From Nocardia inohanensis NBRC 100128 (GTDB lineage Bacteria > Actinomycetota > Actinomycetes > Mycobacteriales > Mycobacteriaceae): a stretch of DNA of 64,000 nt. This document shows, in pieces, positions 24,802 to 34,361 of this stretch. The position numbers were made by a program, and so were the translations under genes. Positions within the stretch are counted from its first letter, which is position 1; each line of letters opens with the position of its first letter. Below the pieces are notes generated by a model. That model did not search any database and was not told the DNA's origin. It saw only the letters and a list, made by a program, of their open reading frames with translations. The stretch spans positions 62,001 to 126,000 of the forward strand of contig NZ_BDBK01000003.1 of the NCBI RefSeq assembly GCF_001612945.1. The letters are read 5' to 3'.

Positions 24802-26253
24802 GTGACCACCATGCAGACCCGTCCTGCCCCAACACTTTCCGCACCCGGAATCGACCCGAACCGCTGGCGCGCCCTGCCCGTCATCCTCACCGCCATGTTC
24901 ATGGCCATGTTCGACTACTTCGTGGTCAATGTGGCGGCCTCGTCCCTACAGCACGATCTGCACGCCGGGGAAGCCGCACTGGAGCTCGTCGTCGGCGGGT
25001 ACGGCTTCGCCTACGCCTCCGGGCTCATCACCGGCGGGCGGCTCGGCGACCGGTTCGGGCATCGGCGCATGTTCCTGATCGGCATGATCGCCTTCGCCAT
25101 CGCCTCGCTGCTCTGCGGATTGGCTTGGGACGCTTGGTCCCTCGTCGGATTCCGGGTGTTGCAGGGCATTACCGCCGCCGCCCTGGTGCCGCAGATGCTG
25201 GCCCTGATCAACACCATGTTCCCGGTCGAGGAGCGCCCCAAGGCGATGGCCGGATTCGGCGCCACCGTCGGACTCGGCGCGGTGTCGGGGCAGGTGCTCG
25301 GCGGCGTGCTGCTCGACCTGGACCTGTTCGGGTGGGGCTGGCGGACCATCTTCTTCATCAACCTGCCGATCGGCATCGTCGCGGCGGTGCTGGCCGCGCG
25401 GTGGCTGCCGCGCACCGAACAGACCCGGCGGCCCAAGATGGATCCCGTTGGCGCGCTCGGCATCTCGGCCGCGCTGGCCATGGTGCTCATCCCCGTCACC
25501 CTGGGCCGCCCCGAAGGCTGGCCGGTGTGGACCTGGGTGTCGATGGCCGCGGCGCTGCCGGTGCTGCTGCTGACCCTGCGCTACGAGAACCGGCTGCTGC
25601 GCGGCGGCGGCGAACCCGTGCTGGACACCTCGCTGGTGCGGGATCGCGTGTTCGGGGCCGGAATGATCGTCTCCGGCGGGTACCTGGCCTTCTTCGCCGG
25701 CTTCATGCTCTGCCTGACCCTGCTGTTGCAGAACGGGCTCGGCATGTCGCCGCTGGCCGCCGGACTGGCCTTCGCGCCGCTGGGCCTGACCTTCGCCACC
25801 ACCTCGTTCTTCGCCCGCAAAGTCGCTGAGCGGGTGGGGAATCGGGTGATCGTGATCGGCGCGACCGTCAGCCTCACCGGCATGCTCCTCACCATGGCCA
25901 CCCTGGCCTGGTACGGGTCGGCGATCAGCGCCGCCGCGCTGATTCCGGGCATGATGCTGGTCGGCGCGGGCAACGGCCTGTCGATTCCGTCGACCATCGG
26001 AGCCGTGCTGTCGACCGGTACCATTCCGGCGCATCAGGCCGGGATGGGTGCGGGGGTGCTCACCACCGCACAGCAGTTCGGCAATGCCATCGGGGCGACC
26101 GTGCTCGGGACCGTGTTCTTCGGAGCGGTCGGAAACGCGCACGGGGTGGGCGATTTCGTGCACGGCATGGAGATCGCCGGGCTGGCGGCGCTGGGCATCA
26201 TCGCGGTGGTGCTGGCCTCGGCCCTCGTCCTCGCCCGGCCGACCGCGCGCTGA
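24802..26253 (+). CDS. MFS drug/H+ antiporter, DHA2 family
   Basis: A 483-residue exporter with about 14 membrane segments. Motif A is GGRLGDRFGHRRMFLIG, motif C is AVSGQVLGGVLLD, and GFRVLQGITAAALVPQ lies between. D1-type MFDYFVVNVA in TM1 is typical of EmrB/LfrA-like exporters of lipophilic cations and antibiotics. GTG 24802 has GGGAG nine bases upstream. It is divergent from a TetR gene with two operators between them, so expression is likely ligand-induced. An earlier relative with a MarR regulator lies at 15429. Confidence 0.88.
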   Translation: MTTMQTRPAPTLSAPGIDPNRWRALPVILTAMFMAMFDYFVVNVAASSLQHDLHAGEAALELVVGGYGFAYASGLITGGRLGDRFGHRRMFLIGMIAFAIASLLCGLAWDAWSLVGFRVLQGITAAALVPQMLALINTMFPVEERPKAMAGFGATVGLGAVSGQVLGGVLLDLDLFGWGWRTIFFINLPIGIVAAVLAARWLPRTEQTRRPKMDPVGALGISAALAMVLIPVTLGRPEGWPVWTWVSMAAALPVLLLTLRYENRLLRGGGEPVLDTSLVRDRVFGAGMIVSGGYLAFFAGFMLCLTLLLQNGLGMSPLAAGLAFAPLGLTFATTSFFARKVAERVGNRVIVIGATVSLTGMLLTMATLAWYGSAISAAALIPGMMLVGAGNGLSIPSTIGAVLSTGTIPAHQAGMGAGVLTTAQQFGNAIGATVLGTVFFGAVGNAHGVGDFVHGMEIAGLAALGIIAVVLASALVLARPTAR

Positions 26254-26295
26254 GGTTTCCGGACAAAACCAGCGGGAGCACGTAGCTTTCAGAAC

Positions 26296-27663
26296 GTGGA
26301 CCCGAACCAGCTCGACACCCTCCGCCAACTGCTGCCGGACGGCATGGTGGTGACCGATCCCGACATCCTGGCGGCGTACCGGCAAGACCGGGCGCTGGAC
26401 CCGGAGGCCGGGATCGGTCTCGCCTTGGTCCGGCCGCTCACCACCGCACAGGTTTCCACTGTCGTCCGATGGGCACACGAGCATCGTGTGCCCATCGTGC
26501 CGCGTGGAGCGGGGACCGGATTGTCCGGCGGCGCCACCGCGCAGGCGGGGGCGCTGGTGCTGAGCACCGAGAAGATGCGCGAGATCAGCGTCGACACCGT
26601 CACCCGGACCGCGGTCGTGCAGCCGGGACTGCTGAACGCGGAGGTCAAGCGGGCCGTCGCCGAGCAGGGGCTGTGGTATCCGCCGGACCCGTCCTCGTTC
26701 GAGATCTGCTCGATCGGCGGGAACGCGGCCACCAATGCGGGCGGGCTGTGCTGCGTGAAGTACGGCGTCACAACCGATTACGTGCTGGGGATGGAAGTGG
26801 TGCTGGCGGACGGGACCGCGGTGCGGCTGGGCGGGCCGCGGCTGAAGGACTCCGCCGGACTGTCTTTGACCAAACTGTTCGTGGGCAGCGAAGGCACGCT
26901 CGGCATCATCACCGAACTCACCCTGCGATTGCTGCCCGCGCAGCCGCCGCAGTCGACGGTGGTCGCCGGCTTCCCCACCATGACCGCCGCCACCGAGGCC
27001 ATCCGCGCCATCACCGGCCAATTGCGGCCCTCCATGCTGGAATTCATGGATTCGGTGGCGATCAATGCCGTCGAGGACGAGCTGCGGATGGGGCTCGATC
27101 GCGGGGCCGCCGCGCTGCTGGTGGCGCGATCGGACGCACCCGGTCAGTTCGCCGGGCACGAGGCCGACATCATGCTCGCGGCCTGCGAAAAAGCCGGAGC
27201 CACCGAGGCTTTCCGCACCGACGATCCGGAGGAGGGCGAAGCCTTCTGCGCCGCACGGCGATTCGCGATCCCGGCCGTCGAGCGCAAGGGGCCGCTGTTG
27301 CTCGAGGACGTCGGCGTGCCGCTCCCCCGGCTCGGCGATCTCGTCAACGGCATCGCCGATATCGCACGGAATCGCGAGGTGCTCATCTCCGTGATCGCGC
27401 ACGCGGGCGACGGCAACACCCACCCGCTGATCGTCCACGACCCGAACGACCCGGCCGAAGCCGAGCGCGCCCACCTGGCCTTCGGCGAGATCATGGACCT
27501 CGCCATCAGCTTGGGCGGCACCATCACCGGAGAACACGGCGTCGGCCGCCTCAAGAAAGCCTGGCTGCCGGACCAGCTCGGACCGGACGTGATGGCTCTC
27601 ACCCGACGCATAAAGGACGCCCTGGACCCGCACGGCATCCTCAACCCGGGCGCGGTCCTCTGA
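26296..27663 (+). CDS. FAD-binding oxidoreductase (GlcD/D-lactate dehydrogenase type)
   Basis: A 455-residue flavoprotein. The N-terminal FAD_binding_4 domain has VPIVPRGAGTGLSGGA (about residues 64-79), DPSSFEICSIGGNAATNAGG and VGSEGTLGIITELTL. The C-terminal FAD-oxidase domain has HAGDGNTHPLI, with the metal-binding His, and GEHGVGRLKKAWL. The family oxidises glycolate, D-lactate or a related 2-hydroxyacid; the substrate here is not determined. GTG 26296, 42 bases after the MFS stop; co-transcription with the exporter is possible. Confidence 0.88.
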   Translation: MDPNQLDTLRQLLPDGMVVTDPDILAAYRQDRALDPEAGIGLALVRPLTTAQVSTVVRWAHEHRVPIVPRGAGTGLSGGATAQAGALVLSTEKMREISVDTVTRTAVVQPGLLNAEVKRAVAEQGLWYPPDPSSFEICSIGGNAATNAGGLCCVKYGVTTDYVLGMEVVLADGTAVRLGGPRLKDSAGLSLTKLFVGSEGTLGIITELTLRLLPAQPPQSTVVAGFPTMTAATEAIRAITGQLRPSMLEFMDSVAINAVEDELRMGLDRGAAALLVARSDAPGQFAGHEADIMLAACEKAGATEAFRTDDPEEGEAFCAARRFAIPAVERKGPLLLEDVGVPLPRLGDLVNGIADIARNREVLISVIAHAGDGNTHPLIVHDPNDPAEAERAHLAFGEIMDLAISLGGTITGEHGVGRLKKAWLPDQLGPDVMALTRRIKDALDPHGILNPGAVL

Positions 27664-27683
27664 CCGCGCAGCGGTCCGGACAA

Positions 27684-27715
27684 GGGGGTCCGGGGCTTTG
27701 CCCCCGCCACCCCTT
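27684..27715. repeat. GC-rich intergenic hairpin, family C-like
   Basis: GGGGTCCGGGGC, TTT, GCCCCCG followed by CCACCCC, just after the oxidase stop. It is an imperfect stem similar to the hairpins at 24721 and 29858 and may terminate the oxidase transcript. Confidence 0.45.
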
Positions 27716-27768
27716 TCACGCCCCTACGGGGCGGAACAATCCCCCACACAATGGAGTTGATATCGATC

Positions 27769-28059
27769 ATGAGCACGAGGCTGGAGCACAACACCGACGC
27801 GACCCGCTACGAGATCTTTCTCGATGACACTCTCGCGGGCTACGCCGACTACGCGGAGCGGGTCGACGGCGACACGAAAATCCGCGACATCCAGCACACC
27901 ATGACGTTCCCGGAGTTCCGGGGCCGCGGCATTGCCGCCCAAGTGGTCGAATACGCGCTGAACGACGCACGCGCGGAAGGCTTTTCGATCATCCCCACCT
28001 GCTGGTACGTCGAGAAGTACATCGCGGCGCATCCCGAATACGCCGACCTGGTCGCCTAA
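27769..28059 (+). CDS. Small GNAT-like N-acetyltransferase (YjdJ type)
   Basis: A 96-residue protein of the compact GNAT family (PF14542). Recognisable parts are GYADYAERVD, FPEFRGRGIAAQVVEYALND (acetyl-CoA-binding loop RGRGIA) and IIPTCWYVEKYIAAHPEY. It is presumed to bind acetyl-CoA; its acceptor is unknown. ATG 27769 is preferred to the ATG at 27751 because GGAG precedes it. The last four bases overlap the convergent gene at 28056. Confidence 0.85.
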   Translation: MSTRLEHNTDATRYEIFLDDTLAGYADYAERVDGDTKIRDIQHTMTFPEFRGRGIAAQVVEYALNDARAEGFSIIPTCWYVEKYIAAHPEYADLVA

Positions 28060-28397
28060 TTCGCGCGGTGGCGGCCGTCGTAGCGCGAGGACTGCGCCCG
28101 CCGCCACACCAGGAACTGCCGGTCGGCGACGCTCACCATCGCCTCGACCACCTTCTCGTTGTCGAACCCGGGTAGCGCCTGCAAACGCGCGAGAAACGCC
28201 CGGTCGGCCGCCGAATGCGGCACCACACAACCCTTACCCGTGGCCCCGATCAACACGAAGAACACGTCTTCGGCGAACGGCCCGTCGGCCGTCGTAATGA
28301 TCCGTACCTCTGTCAATTCGGTCCACGCGACCTCTTCCACCCGTCCGTCGGCCAAGGTGCGCCGGACGAAGGTGTCGGTGATTTCGACTCCGGCCAT
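28056..28397 (-). CDS. Hypothetical protein, 113 aa
   Basis: Not recognised as a named family. The product starts MAGVEITDTFVRR and has alternating strands (EVAWTELTEVRIITT; EDVFFVLIGATGKGCVVPH) ending in a helix. This looks like a small PH-like or YxeA-type beta sandwich. No signal peptide or membrane segment. ATG 28397 is preferred; frames extending to 28502 add a poorly coding leader. It overlaps the GNAT gene stop and lies about 150 bases downstream of fadE25 on the same strand. Confidence 0.65.
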   Translation of the reverse strand: MAGVEITDTFVRRTLADGRVEEVAWTELTEVRIITTADGPFAEDVFFVLIGATGKGCVVPHSAADRAFLARLQALPGFDNEKVVEAMVSVADRQFLVWRRAQSSRYDGRHRAN

Positions 28398-28550
28398 GAG
28401 TCCATAGTGCCCCTCCCATGCACGGACAAACAGCCCCGAAACCACGGCTTTACCCGGGGAAGACACAAAGAAAAGCTCCGGTGACCCGGCAGGCCGCCCC
28501 AACCGCGGCCCCCGGCGTCCCGGAGCAATCCCTTAGCTACCGAAGGGTTT

Positions 28551-29708
28551 TCAGCGCAGGATCTGACGCGACATGACGACGCGCTGGATCTGGTTGGTGC
28601 CCTCGTAGATCTGCGTGATCTTGGCGTCGCGCATCATCCGCTCCACCGGGAAGTCGGTGGTGTAGCCGGCGCCACCGAAGAGCTGCACCGCGTTGGTGGT
28701 GACCTCCATGGCCACATCGGAGGCGAAACACTTGGCGGCGGCGGAGATGAAACCGAGGTTCTTCTCGCCACGCTCGGCGCGGGCGGCCGAGGTGTAGACC
28801 ATGAGGCGGGCGGCCTCGATCTTCATGGCCATATCGGCCAGCATGAACTCGGTGTTCTGGAAGGACGCGATGGTCTTGCCGAACTGCTTGCGGTCCTTGG
28901 TGTAAGCGATCGCGGCGTCCAGGGCGCCCTGCGCGATACCGACGGCCTGCGCGCCGATGGTCGGGCGGGTGTGGTCCAGGGTCTGGAGCGCGGTCTTGAA
29001 ACCGGTGCCCGGCTCGCCCACGATGCGGTCGCCCGGCACCTTGCAGTTCTCGAAGTACAGCTCGGCGGTGGGCGAACCCTTGATGCCCAGCTTGTGCTCC
29101 AGCGGGCCCACCACGAAGCCCTCGTCGTCCTTGTGCACCATGAACGAGGAGATGCCGTTGGCGCCCTTGTCGGGATCGGTGACGGCCATGACGGTGTACC
29201 AATCGGACTTGCCGCCGTTGGTGATCCAGCACTTGGAGCCGTTGATGATCCAGCCGTCGCCGTCCTGGCGGGCGCGGGTGCGCATGGAGGCGGCGTCGGA
29301 GCCGGCCTCACGCTCGGAGAGGGCGTAGGAGGCCATCTTGCCGTCGACGATATCGGCGAGCACCTTGGTCTTGAGCTCTTCCGAGCCGTTCAGGATCAGG
29401 CCCATGGTGCCGAGCTTGTTCACGGCCGGGATCAGCGAGGAGGAACCGCAGACGCGGGCGACCTCTTCGATCACGATGCAGGTCGCGACGGAGTCGGCGC
29501 CCTGGCCGCCGTAGGCCTCCGGCACGTGCACGGCGTTGAAGCCGGCCGCGTTCAGCGCGGTCAGCGCCTCCTCGGGGAAGCGCGAGTTGCCGTCGACGTC
29601 CTTGGCGTAGGGCGCGATCTCCTTCTCGGCCAGGCCGCGAATGGCCGCACGCAGCTCGTTGTGGAAGTCCTCGAGCTGGAACAGATTGAAGTCGGGGTTG
29701 CCCGCCAT
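28551..29708 (-). CDS. fadE25: Acyl-CoA dehydrogenase (FadE25-like)
   Basis: A 385-residue flavoprotein. YALSEREAGSDAASMRTRA (about residues 126-144) and WITNGGKSDWYTVMAVT are the FAD-binding signatures. The catalytic Glu is probably Glu369 in IYEGTNQIQ. It introduces an alpha-beta double bond into acyl-CoA. The sequence and its position beside purE-purK match M. tuberculosis FadE25 (Rv3274c). ATG 29708 has GGAGAGA upstream. The upstream region carries palindromes that may be controlled by the TetR gene at 29948. Confidence 0.93.
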   Translation of the reverse strand: MAGNPDFNLFQLEDFHNELRAAIRGLAEKEIAPYAKDVDGNSRFPEEALTALNAAGFNAVHVPEAYGGQGADSVATCIVIEEVARVCGSSSLIPAVNKLGTMGLILNGSEELKTKVLADIVDGKMASYALSEREAGSDAASMRTRARQDGDGWIINGSKCWITNGGKSDWYTVMAVTDPDKGANGISSFMVHKDDEGFVVGPLEHKLGIKGSPTAELYFENCKVPGDRIVGEPGTGFKTALQTLDHTRPTIGAQAVGIAQGALDAAIAYTKDRKQFGKTIASFQNTEFMLADMAMKIEAARLMVYTSAARAERGEKNLGFISAAAKCFASDVAMEVTTNAVQLFGGAGYTTDFPVERMMRDAKITQIYEGTNQIQRVVMSRQILR

Positions 29709-29734
29709 GAGGTGTCTCTCCTGGTCGTCGGTGC

Positions 29735-29747
29735 GGCACTCAGTGCC
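29735..29747. promoter_or_regulatory. Palindrome upstream of fadE25, site 1
   Basis: GGCACT, C, AGTGCC: perfect 6-bp arms. It lies 27 bases before the fadE25 start and just downstream of TATAGT (minus strand, 29759-29764), a possible -10. Confidence 0.45.
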
Positions 29748-29810
29748 AGTTGAAGCCAACTATACGCCGCGACAGGGCGGCCACGTGCGGGTACTTCATC
29801 ACACAACTCT

Positions 29811-29823
29811 GGCACCGAGTGTC
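29811..29823. promoter_or_regulatory. Palindrome upstream of fadE25, site 2
   Basis: GGCACCGAGTGTC: the same 13-base pattern as site 1 with two mismatched positions, 76 bases away (about seven helical turns). The pair may bind the adjacent TetR protein. Confidence 0.4.
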
Positions 29824-29857
29824 ACAACCGCTTCGCGGTCACGCGGGGAGAGATCTT

Positions 29858-29880
29858 CGGGGGCAAGCCCCCGTACCCCC
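29858..29880. repeat. GC-rich intergenic hairpin, family C copy 2
   Basis: CGGGGGCAAGCCCCCG followed by TACCCCC. It matches the copy at 24721 except for one loop base and one flank base. It lies between the 3' end of the TetR gene and the fadE25 promoter, so it may end the TetR transcript. Confidence 0.5.
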
Positions 29881-29947
29881 GGAAAGGTGCCGGGAGACGC
29901 ACCGGGACATGCTCCCGAACCCCCGGAAACAGGGTGGCGGAGCCTGC

Positions 29948-30622
29948 TCAAAGGGTATCGAGCCGACGGGCGAGAAGATCGGCGACCTGCCGAGGGGAAA
30001 GAGCGCGTGGAAACACCGCGACCACCATCTCGTCCGAGTCCGGACCGCTCGCGGTGGTGACCGTCCCCGCCCGCGGAATCGCGAACAGCGCCGCCGACAG
30101 ATCCTGCGGGCTGGCATCGGACTCGCCGCGAACCAGCCTGCGCAGCATGTAGTTGTGCGTGGCCGTCACCGCGGCGGTGAATTGCACCAGCGCGAGATCC
30201 GAGGAACCGGGCAGGCGGCTGCGCAGGAAATCGGTGAACAGGCGCTCGTAGCGGAACACCGTCACGATCTCCCGCTCGCGCAAGGTCGGCACCTGCCGCA
30301 CCACCCCGTAGCGCCGGGCCGCCAGCTCCCGCCACTGCGTGAACCGCTCGAAAACCTCGACCACGGCCTCGCACACCGCGTCCCACGGATCCCCGTGCGC
30401 CCCATCCAGAAACGCCCGGGCCTGCGTCAACTGCGACTCGTGATCGGCGAAGACCACATCTTCCTTCGACCGGAACTGCCGGAAGAACGTCCGCCGCGAG
30501 ATCCCCGCCGCCTCCGCGATCTCATCGACCGTGGTTGCCTCGTAACCCTTTTCGGTGAACAACCGCAACGCCTGATCCACGACGGTCAGGCGGCGGGCGG
30601 TCTCGTTCAGGTCGCTGGGCAC
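29948..30622 (-). CDS. TetR family transcriptional regulator
   Basis: A 224-residue regulator with a clear helix-turn-helix region (TTVDEIAEAAGISRRTFFRQ, about residues 30-49) and a variable C-terminal domain (GVVRQVPTLREREIVTVFRY). This start and length resemble the regulators of fatty-acid or alkane genes in actinomycetes. GTG 30622. It lies between purE and fadE25 on the same strand; two similar 13-base palindromes occur upstream of fadE25. Control of fadE25 is inferred, not shown. Confidence 0.88.
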   Translation of the reverse strand: MPSDLNETARRLTVVDQALRLFTEKGYEATTVDEIAEAAGISRRTFFRQFRSKEDVVFADHESQLTQARAFLDGAHGDPWDAVCEAVVEVFERFTQWRELAARRYGVVRQVPTLREREIVTVFRYERLFTDFLRSRLPGSSDLALVQFTAAVTATHNYMLRRLVRGESDASPQDLSAALFAIPRAGTVTTASGPDSDEMVVAVFPRALSPRQVADLLARRLDTL

Positions 30623-30656
30623 CAGACAACGGTAGTCGGTGTGTTCGCCGCGCTGA

Positions 30657-31160
30657 TCAGCCCAGCAGTTTGTTGCGCAGCGCCGCGTCCTTCTCCAGCA
30701 CCATGGTCTCCAGGCCGGCTTGGAAAGCCTCCATGCGGGAACGCAATTCGGGATCGGCGGCGGCCAGGATGCGGACGGCCAGCAGGCCCGCGTTGCGAGC
30801 GCCGCCGATGGAGACGGTGGCGACCGGGACGCCGGCGGGCATCTGCACGATGGAGAGCAGGGAGTCCATGCCGTCGAGGTACTTCAGGGGGACGGGGACG
30901 CCGATCACCGGCAGCGCCGTCGCCGAAGCCACCATGCCCGGCAGATGGGCCGCGCCGCCCGCGCCCGCGATGATGACCTTGATGCCGCGGCCGGCCGCCG
31001 ACTTGGCGTAGTCGAGCATGCGCTGGGGGGTGCGGTGGGCGGAGACCACGCCGACCTCGAAGCGGATTCCGAACTCGGCCAAGGCTTCCGCGGCGGCCTC
31101 CATGGTGGGCCAGTCGGAGTCGGAGCCCATGATCAGGCCAACTTGCGCGGTGTCAGTCAT
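30657..31160 (-). CDS. purE: N5-carboxyaminoimidazole ribonucleotide mutase
   Basis: A 167-residue Pur[14 protein letters not shown] (residues 8-20, phosphate binding), [11 protein letters not shown] and [13 protein letters not shown]. It converts N5-CAIR to CAIR in purine synthesis, after PurK. Length and motifs are fully conserved. Its ATG overlaps the purK stop region by eight bases, so the two are translationally coupled in the order purK-purE. Confidence 0.96.
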   Translation of the reverse strand: MTDTAQVGLIMGSDSDWPTMEAAAEALAEFGIRFEVGVVSAHRTPQRMLDYAKSAAGRGIKVIIAGAGGAAHLPGMVASATALPVIGVPVPLKYLDGMDSLLSIVQMPAGVPVATVSIGGARNAGLLAVRILAAADPELRSRMEAFQAGLETMVLEKDAALRNKLLG

Positions 31161-32376
31161 GGTGGGGATCCCATCCGTCGGTCCAGATGGCGTGCGACAT
31201 CCAGTGGGCCGCGCGCTCTGCTTTCTCGCGGGCCACGGCGGCGTCGTCGCCGAGGATATTGATGTGGCCGATCTTGCGGTCGGGGCGTTCGCCCTTGCCG
31301 TAGAGGTGCACCTTCGCTTCGGGGATGCGGGCGGCCAGGTGGTGCAGGCGCTCGTCCATGGACATCGCCGGGGCTTCGGGAGCGCCCAGGATATTCGCCA
31401 TGACGGTTACGGGGGCGAGGGGTTCGGTGCTGCCCAGCGGGTAATCCAGGACTGCGCGCAGGTGCTGTTCGAACTGGCCGGTGCAGGCGCCGTCCATGCC
31501 CCAGTGGCCGGAGTTGTGCGGGCGCATGGCGAGTTCGTTGACCAGGAGGTCGCCGGAGTGGGTTTCGAAGAGTTCCACGGCCATCGCGCCGGTGGTGCCG
31601 AGTTCGGCCGCCAGCCGCAAAGCCAGGGCCGCCGCAGCGGTGGCCTTGGACTCCTCCAGATCCTGGGCGGGCGCGATCACCACGGCGCACTGGCCGTTGC
31701 GCTGCACCGTCTCCACCACCGGCCAGGCGGCGGCCTGGCCGAAGGGGGAACGGGCGACCATGGCGGAGAGTTCGCGCTTCAGGTCGACCTTGGCCTCGGC
31801 GAGCAGCTGGACGCCGTGCGCCAGTTGGTCTTCCACGACGCGGGTGGTCTCGGCGGCATCGGCGGGCATCCACACGCCGCGGCCGTCGTAGCCGCCGCGC
31901 ACCGCCTTGAGCACGAACGGCCACCCGTGCTCGTCACCGAAGGCGATGGCCTCGGTGGCCGACGTCACCTCGGTGAAGGCCGGAATCGGAATGCCGAGCT
32001 CGGCCAGTTTGCGGCGCATGGCCAGCTTGTCCTGGGCGAAGATCAGCGCGCTCGGCGGCGGCTGCACGTTCACGCCCTCGGCGATCAGCGCTTCCAGCAG
32101 TTCGGTGGGCACGCCCTCGTGATCGAAGGTCACGGCGTGCGAACCGACCGCGGCTTTACGCAGCGCGGCCAGGTCCTGGTGGCTGCCCAGCACCACGTCC
32201 GGCGTCACCTGCGCGGCCGGATCATCGGGGTGCTCGGCCAGCACTCGCAACCGCTGGCCCAGTGCGATGGCGGCCTGATGGGTCATGCGCGCGAGCTGGC
32301 CGCCGCCGATCATGGTGACGGTGGGCATCGCGGAGGAGTCGAAGGCACGGGCGCTCACGTTCGACAATGTTGTCAT
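31153..32376 (-). CDS. purK: N5-carboxyaminoimidazole ribonucleotide synthase
   Basis: A 407-residue ATP-grasp enzyme: [17 protein letters not shown] near the start, [15 protein letters not shown] (ATP-binding loop), [14 protein letters not shown] (metal and substrate site). It converts AIR, ATP and bicarbonate to N5-CAIR. ATG 32376 ([10 protein letters not shown]) is used; a later ATG at 32338 ([10 protein letters not shown]) is also possible. It starts 65 bases from the divergent GtrA gene, the same order as in mycobacteria. Confidence 0.95.
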   Translation of the reverse strand: MTTLSNVSARAFDSSAMPTVTMIGGGQLARMTHQAAIALGQRLRVLAEHPDDPAAQVTPDVVLGSHQDLAALRKAAVGSHAVTFDHEGVPTELLEALIAEGVNVQPPPSALIFAQDKLAMRRKLAELGIPIPAFTEVTSATEAIAFGDEHGWPFVLKAVRGGYDGRGVWMPADAAETTRVVEDQLAHGVQLLAEAKVDLKRELSAMVARSPFGQAAAWPVVETVQRNGQCAVVIAPAQDLEESKATAAAALALRLAAELGTTGAMAVELFETHSGDLLVNELAMRPHNSGHWGMDGACTGQFEQHLRAVLDYPLGSTEPLAPVTVMANILGAPEAPAMSMDERLHHLAARIPEAKVHLYGKGERPDRKIGHINILGDDAAVAREKAERAAHWMSHAIWTDGWDPHHD

Positions 32377-32441
32377 GACACCCACCGGGGGCTTCCGTGC
32401 GGGTTGGTCACCGGTTCGCCGGGAGCCGTAGACTCGGCTTC

Positions 32442-32990
32442 GTGTCATTTGTCGACGACGTGATAAACGTCCTGCCCAAACCGTTGCGGGACCTCGCAGA
32501 CCGCCATTCCGAACTGCTGAAGTTCGCGATTGTCGGTGCGACCACGTTCGTGATCGACATCGGCATCTTCTACCTCCTGAAATTGACCGTCCTCGACACC
32601 AAACCGACGGTGGCGCGCATCCTGTCCGGTGTGATCGCGGTCATCGCGTCCTACATCCTGAATCGGGAATGGACCTTCGACAAGCGTGGCGGGCGCGAGA
32701 AGCATCACGAGGCGCTGCTGTTCTTCGCGGTGAGCGGCGTGGGTGTGTTGCTGGCCTCGCTGCCGCTGTATGTATCGAGCTATGTGTTCGATCTGCGGCA
32801 GCCGAATGTGAGCTTCACGGTCGAGAATGTGGCGGACTTCGTCAGCGCGTTCATTATCGGCAACCTTTTGCAGATGGCGTTCCGGTTCTGGTCCATGCGC
32901 AAATGGGTCTTTCCCGACGAAATGCAGGAGCTCCAGGAGGAGTTCGAAGATCTCATCAGCGAGAACGAAGAGCAGCTCGGGCACAGTTGA
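32442..32990 (+). CDS. GtrA-like membrane protein
   Basis: A 182-residue membrane protein with four segments. The GtrA signature is LLKFAIVGATTFVIDIGIFY, then VIASYILNREWTF and FIIGNLLQMAFRFWSMRKWV. It matches Rv3277 of M. tuberculosis closely. GtrA proteins are thought to flip or support transfer of polyprenyl-linked sugars for the cell envelope. The acidic tail (ELQEEFEDLISENEEQ) looks like a coiled coil. GTG 32442 gives MSFVDDVINVLPKPL as in the homologue. A repeat hairpin begins two bases after the stop. Confidence 0.9.
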   Translation: MSFVDDVINVLPKPLRDLADRHSELLKFAIVGATTFVIDIGIFYLLKLTVLDTKPTVARILSGVIAVIASYILNREWTFDKRGGREKHHEALLFFAVSGVGVLLASLPLYVSSYVFDLRQPNVSFTVENVADFVSAFIIGNLLQMAFRFWSMRKWVFPDEMQELQEEFEDLISENEEQLGHS

Positions 32991-32992
32991 TT

Positions 32993-33032
32993 ACAACTCT
33001 CGTGGCTCTCAGGGGCTGACGCCCCTGAAACC
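32993..33032. repeat. 40-base intergenic repeat, family A copy 1
   Basis: It starts ACAACTCTCGTGGC and contains a perfect stem TCAGGGGC, TGAC, GCCCCTGA, followed by AACC. A near-identical element lies at 45956-45994. Placed immediately after the GtrA gene, it could act as its terminator. Confidence 0.65.
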
Positions 33033-33107
33033 CCCCGGTCTCGGTGCGAGGCGCTCTGCCGGGCTCACACCGACCCCGGTCTCCGCGCGAGGCTGACTCT
33101 CTTCGGC

Positions 33108-34361
33108 TCATGCCCCCGGGATCGCCTGGTCCCCGCGCAAGGTGAGGGTGAGGCGGGTGCCGCCGAGGCTGCTGTCGCTGATCACGGCCGTGCCGCCGTG
33201 TAGCCGCGCCTGCTGCGCTACCAAGGCCAATCCGAGGCCGTTGCCCGGCTCGGATCCGCTGCGATAGAAGCGCTCGAAAACCTTCTCCCGCTGGGCTTCC
33301 GGGATTCCCGAGCCGTCGTCGTCGATGGTCAGGGTCACCAGATCATCGGTTTCGTGCGCGGCGATCTCGATCCGACCGGCCTTGCCGTGCCGGACCGCAT
33401 TGGTGATCGCGTTGTCGAGCACCGATCGCAGGCCCGCCGCCAGGCCACGCAGGCGGACCGCTTCGACTTCGTCGGCGGAGATTTCGACGGCCGGATGGGA
33501 CCGGCGGGCGTCTTCCACCACTTGATCGACCAGCTGACCCAGATCCAGGTCTTCCCAATCGGATTCCGTGGTCAGGTCGCCCATGGCGAGGCGTTCCAGG
33601 GCATAGAGGGTGGATTCGATGGAGCGCTGGCTGGTCAGCACCTCGTCGAGGATCTCGTCGCGATCGGTGTCGGAGAGCTTCATCGAGCGAAGTACCTGGA
33701 GGTCGGTGCGCATGGCGGTGAGGGGGGTGCGGAGTTCGTGAGCGGCGGTGGCGGCGAAATCCCTTGCGGTGACCAGGGCTTCGTCGGTGTGCCGGCGTTC
33801 GGCGGCGATGCGCGCCAGCATGGTGTTCATGGCATCGGCGAGTTCGCCGGTCTCGCTGGCCATCGGGCCGGGCGGAGCTGTCAGGGACAGTTCGTCGCCC
33901 AAATCGGCTGTGGCCGTGGTGAGACGGCGCAGTGGCGCTACCGCCCGCGAGGCGAAGAACCAGCCCAGCACGGCCGCCAGCGCGATCGCGGCGACACCGA
34001 TCAGGACGATTCGAAGGCGTTGCTGGGCAACCGAATCCGTCGCCACGTCGTGCGGCACCGCGACCGTCACGGCGGACCCGTCCAGCGGCACGGTGCGCGA
34101 GAAATCGAGGGAATCGGGGGCGGAATCGGTGCGGATGACCATGCCGGGGGTGGCGGGCAGCGCGGGCGCGGATGGGGCGGGCTGCCCGTCCACCAGCACC
34201 GTCGGATGGATGGCGATGGCCTTCACGACCCTGCCGACCTGATTGTTCGCATCATTGGGCGCGACCGCGAACAGCACCGCCGCGACCGCCCCCACCACCA
34301 CGGCGGCGGTCGCCGCACTCGCGAGCGCCACTCTTGCGCGCAGCGAGAACGGCCGTCTCAC
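33108..34361 (-). CDS. Sensor histidine kinase (PrrB-like)
   Basis: A 417-residue kinase with TM1 at about 8-33, an extracellular loop of about 80 residues, TM2 at about 117-138, HAMP, a H-box ([20 protein letters not shown], His208) and an ATPase domain ([31 protein letters not shown]). The sequence around the H-box and the C-terminus closely resembles M. tuberculosis PrrB. The extracellular loop is different, so the signal may differ. The GTG at 34361 overlaps the regulator stop (GTGA). It would phosphorylate the adjacent response regulator. Confidence 0.88.
   Translation of the reverse strand: MRRPFSLRARVALASAATAAVVVGAVAAVLFAVAPNDANNQVGRVVKAIAIHPTVLVDGQPAPSAPALPATPGMVIRTDSAPDSLDFSRTVPLDGSAVTVAVPHDVATDSVAQQRLRIVLIGVAAIALAAVLGWFFASRAVAPLRRLTTATADLGDELSLTAPPGPMASETGELADAMNTMLARIAAERRHTDEALVTARDFAATAAHELRTPLTAMRTDLQVLRSMKLSDTDRDEILDEVLTSQRSIESTLYALERLAMGDLTTESDWEDLDLGQLVDQVVEDARRSHPAVEISADEVEAVRLRGLAAGLRSVLDNAITNAVRHGKAGRIEIAAHETDDLVTLTIDDDGSGIPEAQREKVFERFYRSGSEPGNGLGLALVAQQARLHGGTAVISDSSLGGTRLTLTLRGDQAIPGA

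Noticed and set aside
24946..27633. An 895-codon open frame on the minus strand opposite the MFS and FAD-oxidase genes
   Set aside because: It is antisense to two well-conserved genes and rich in Gly/Arg/His/Gln with no domain; long antisense frames arise from the high third-position GC.
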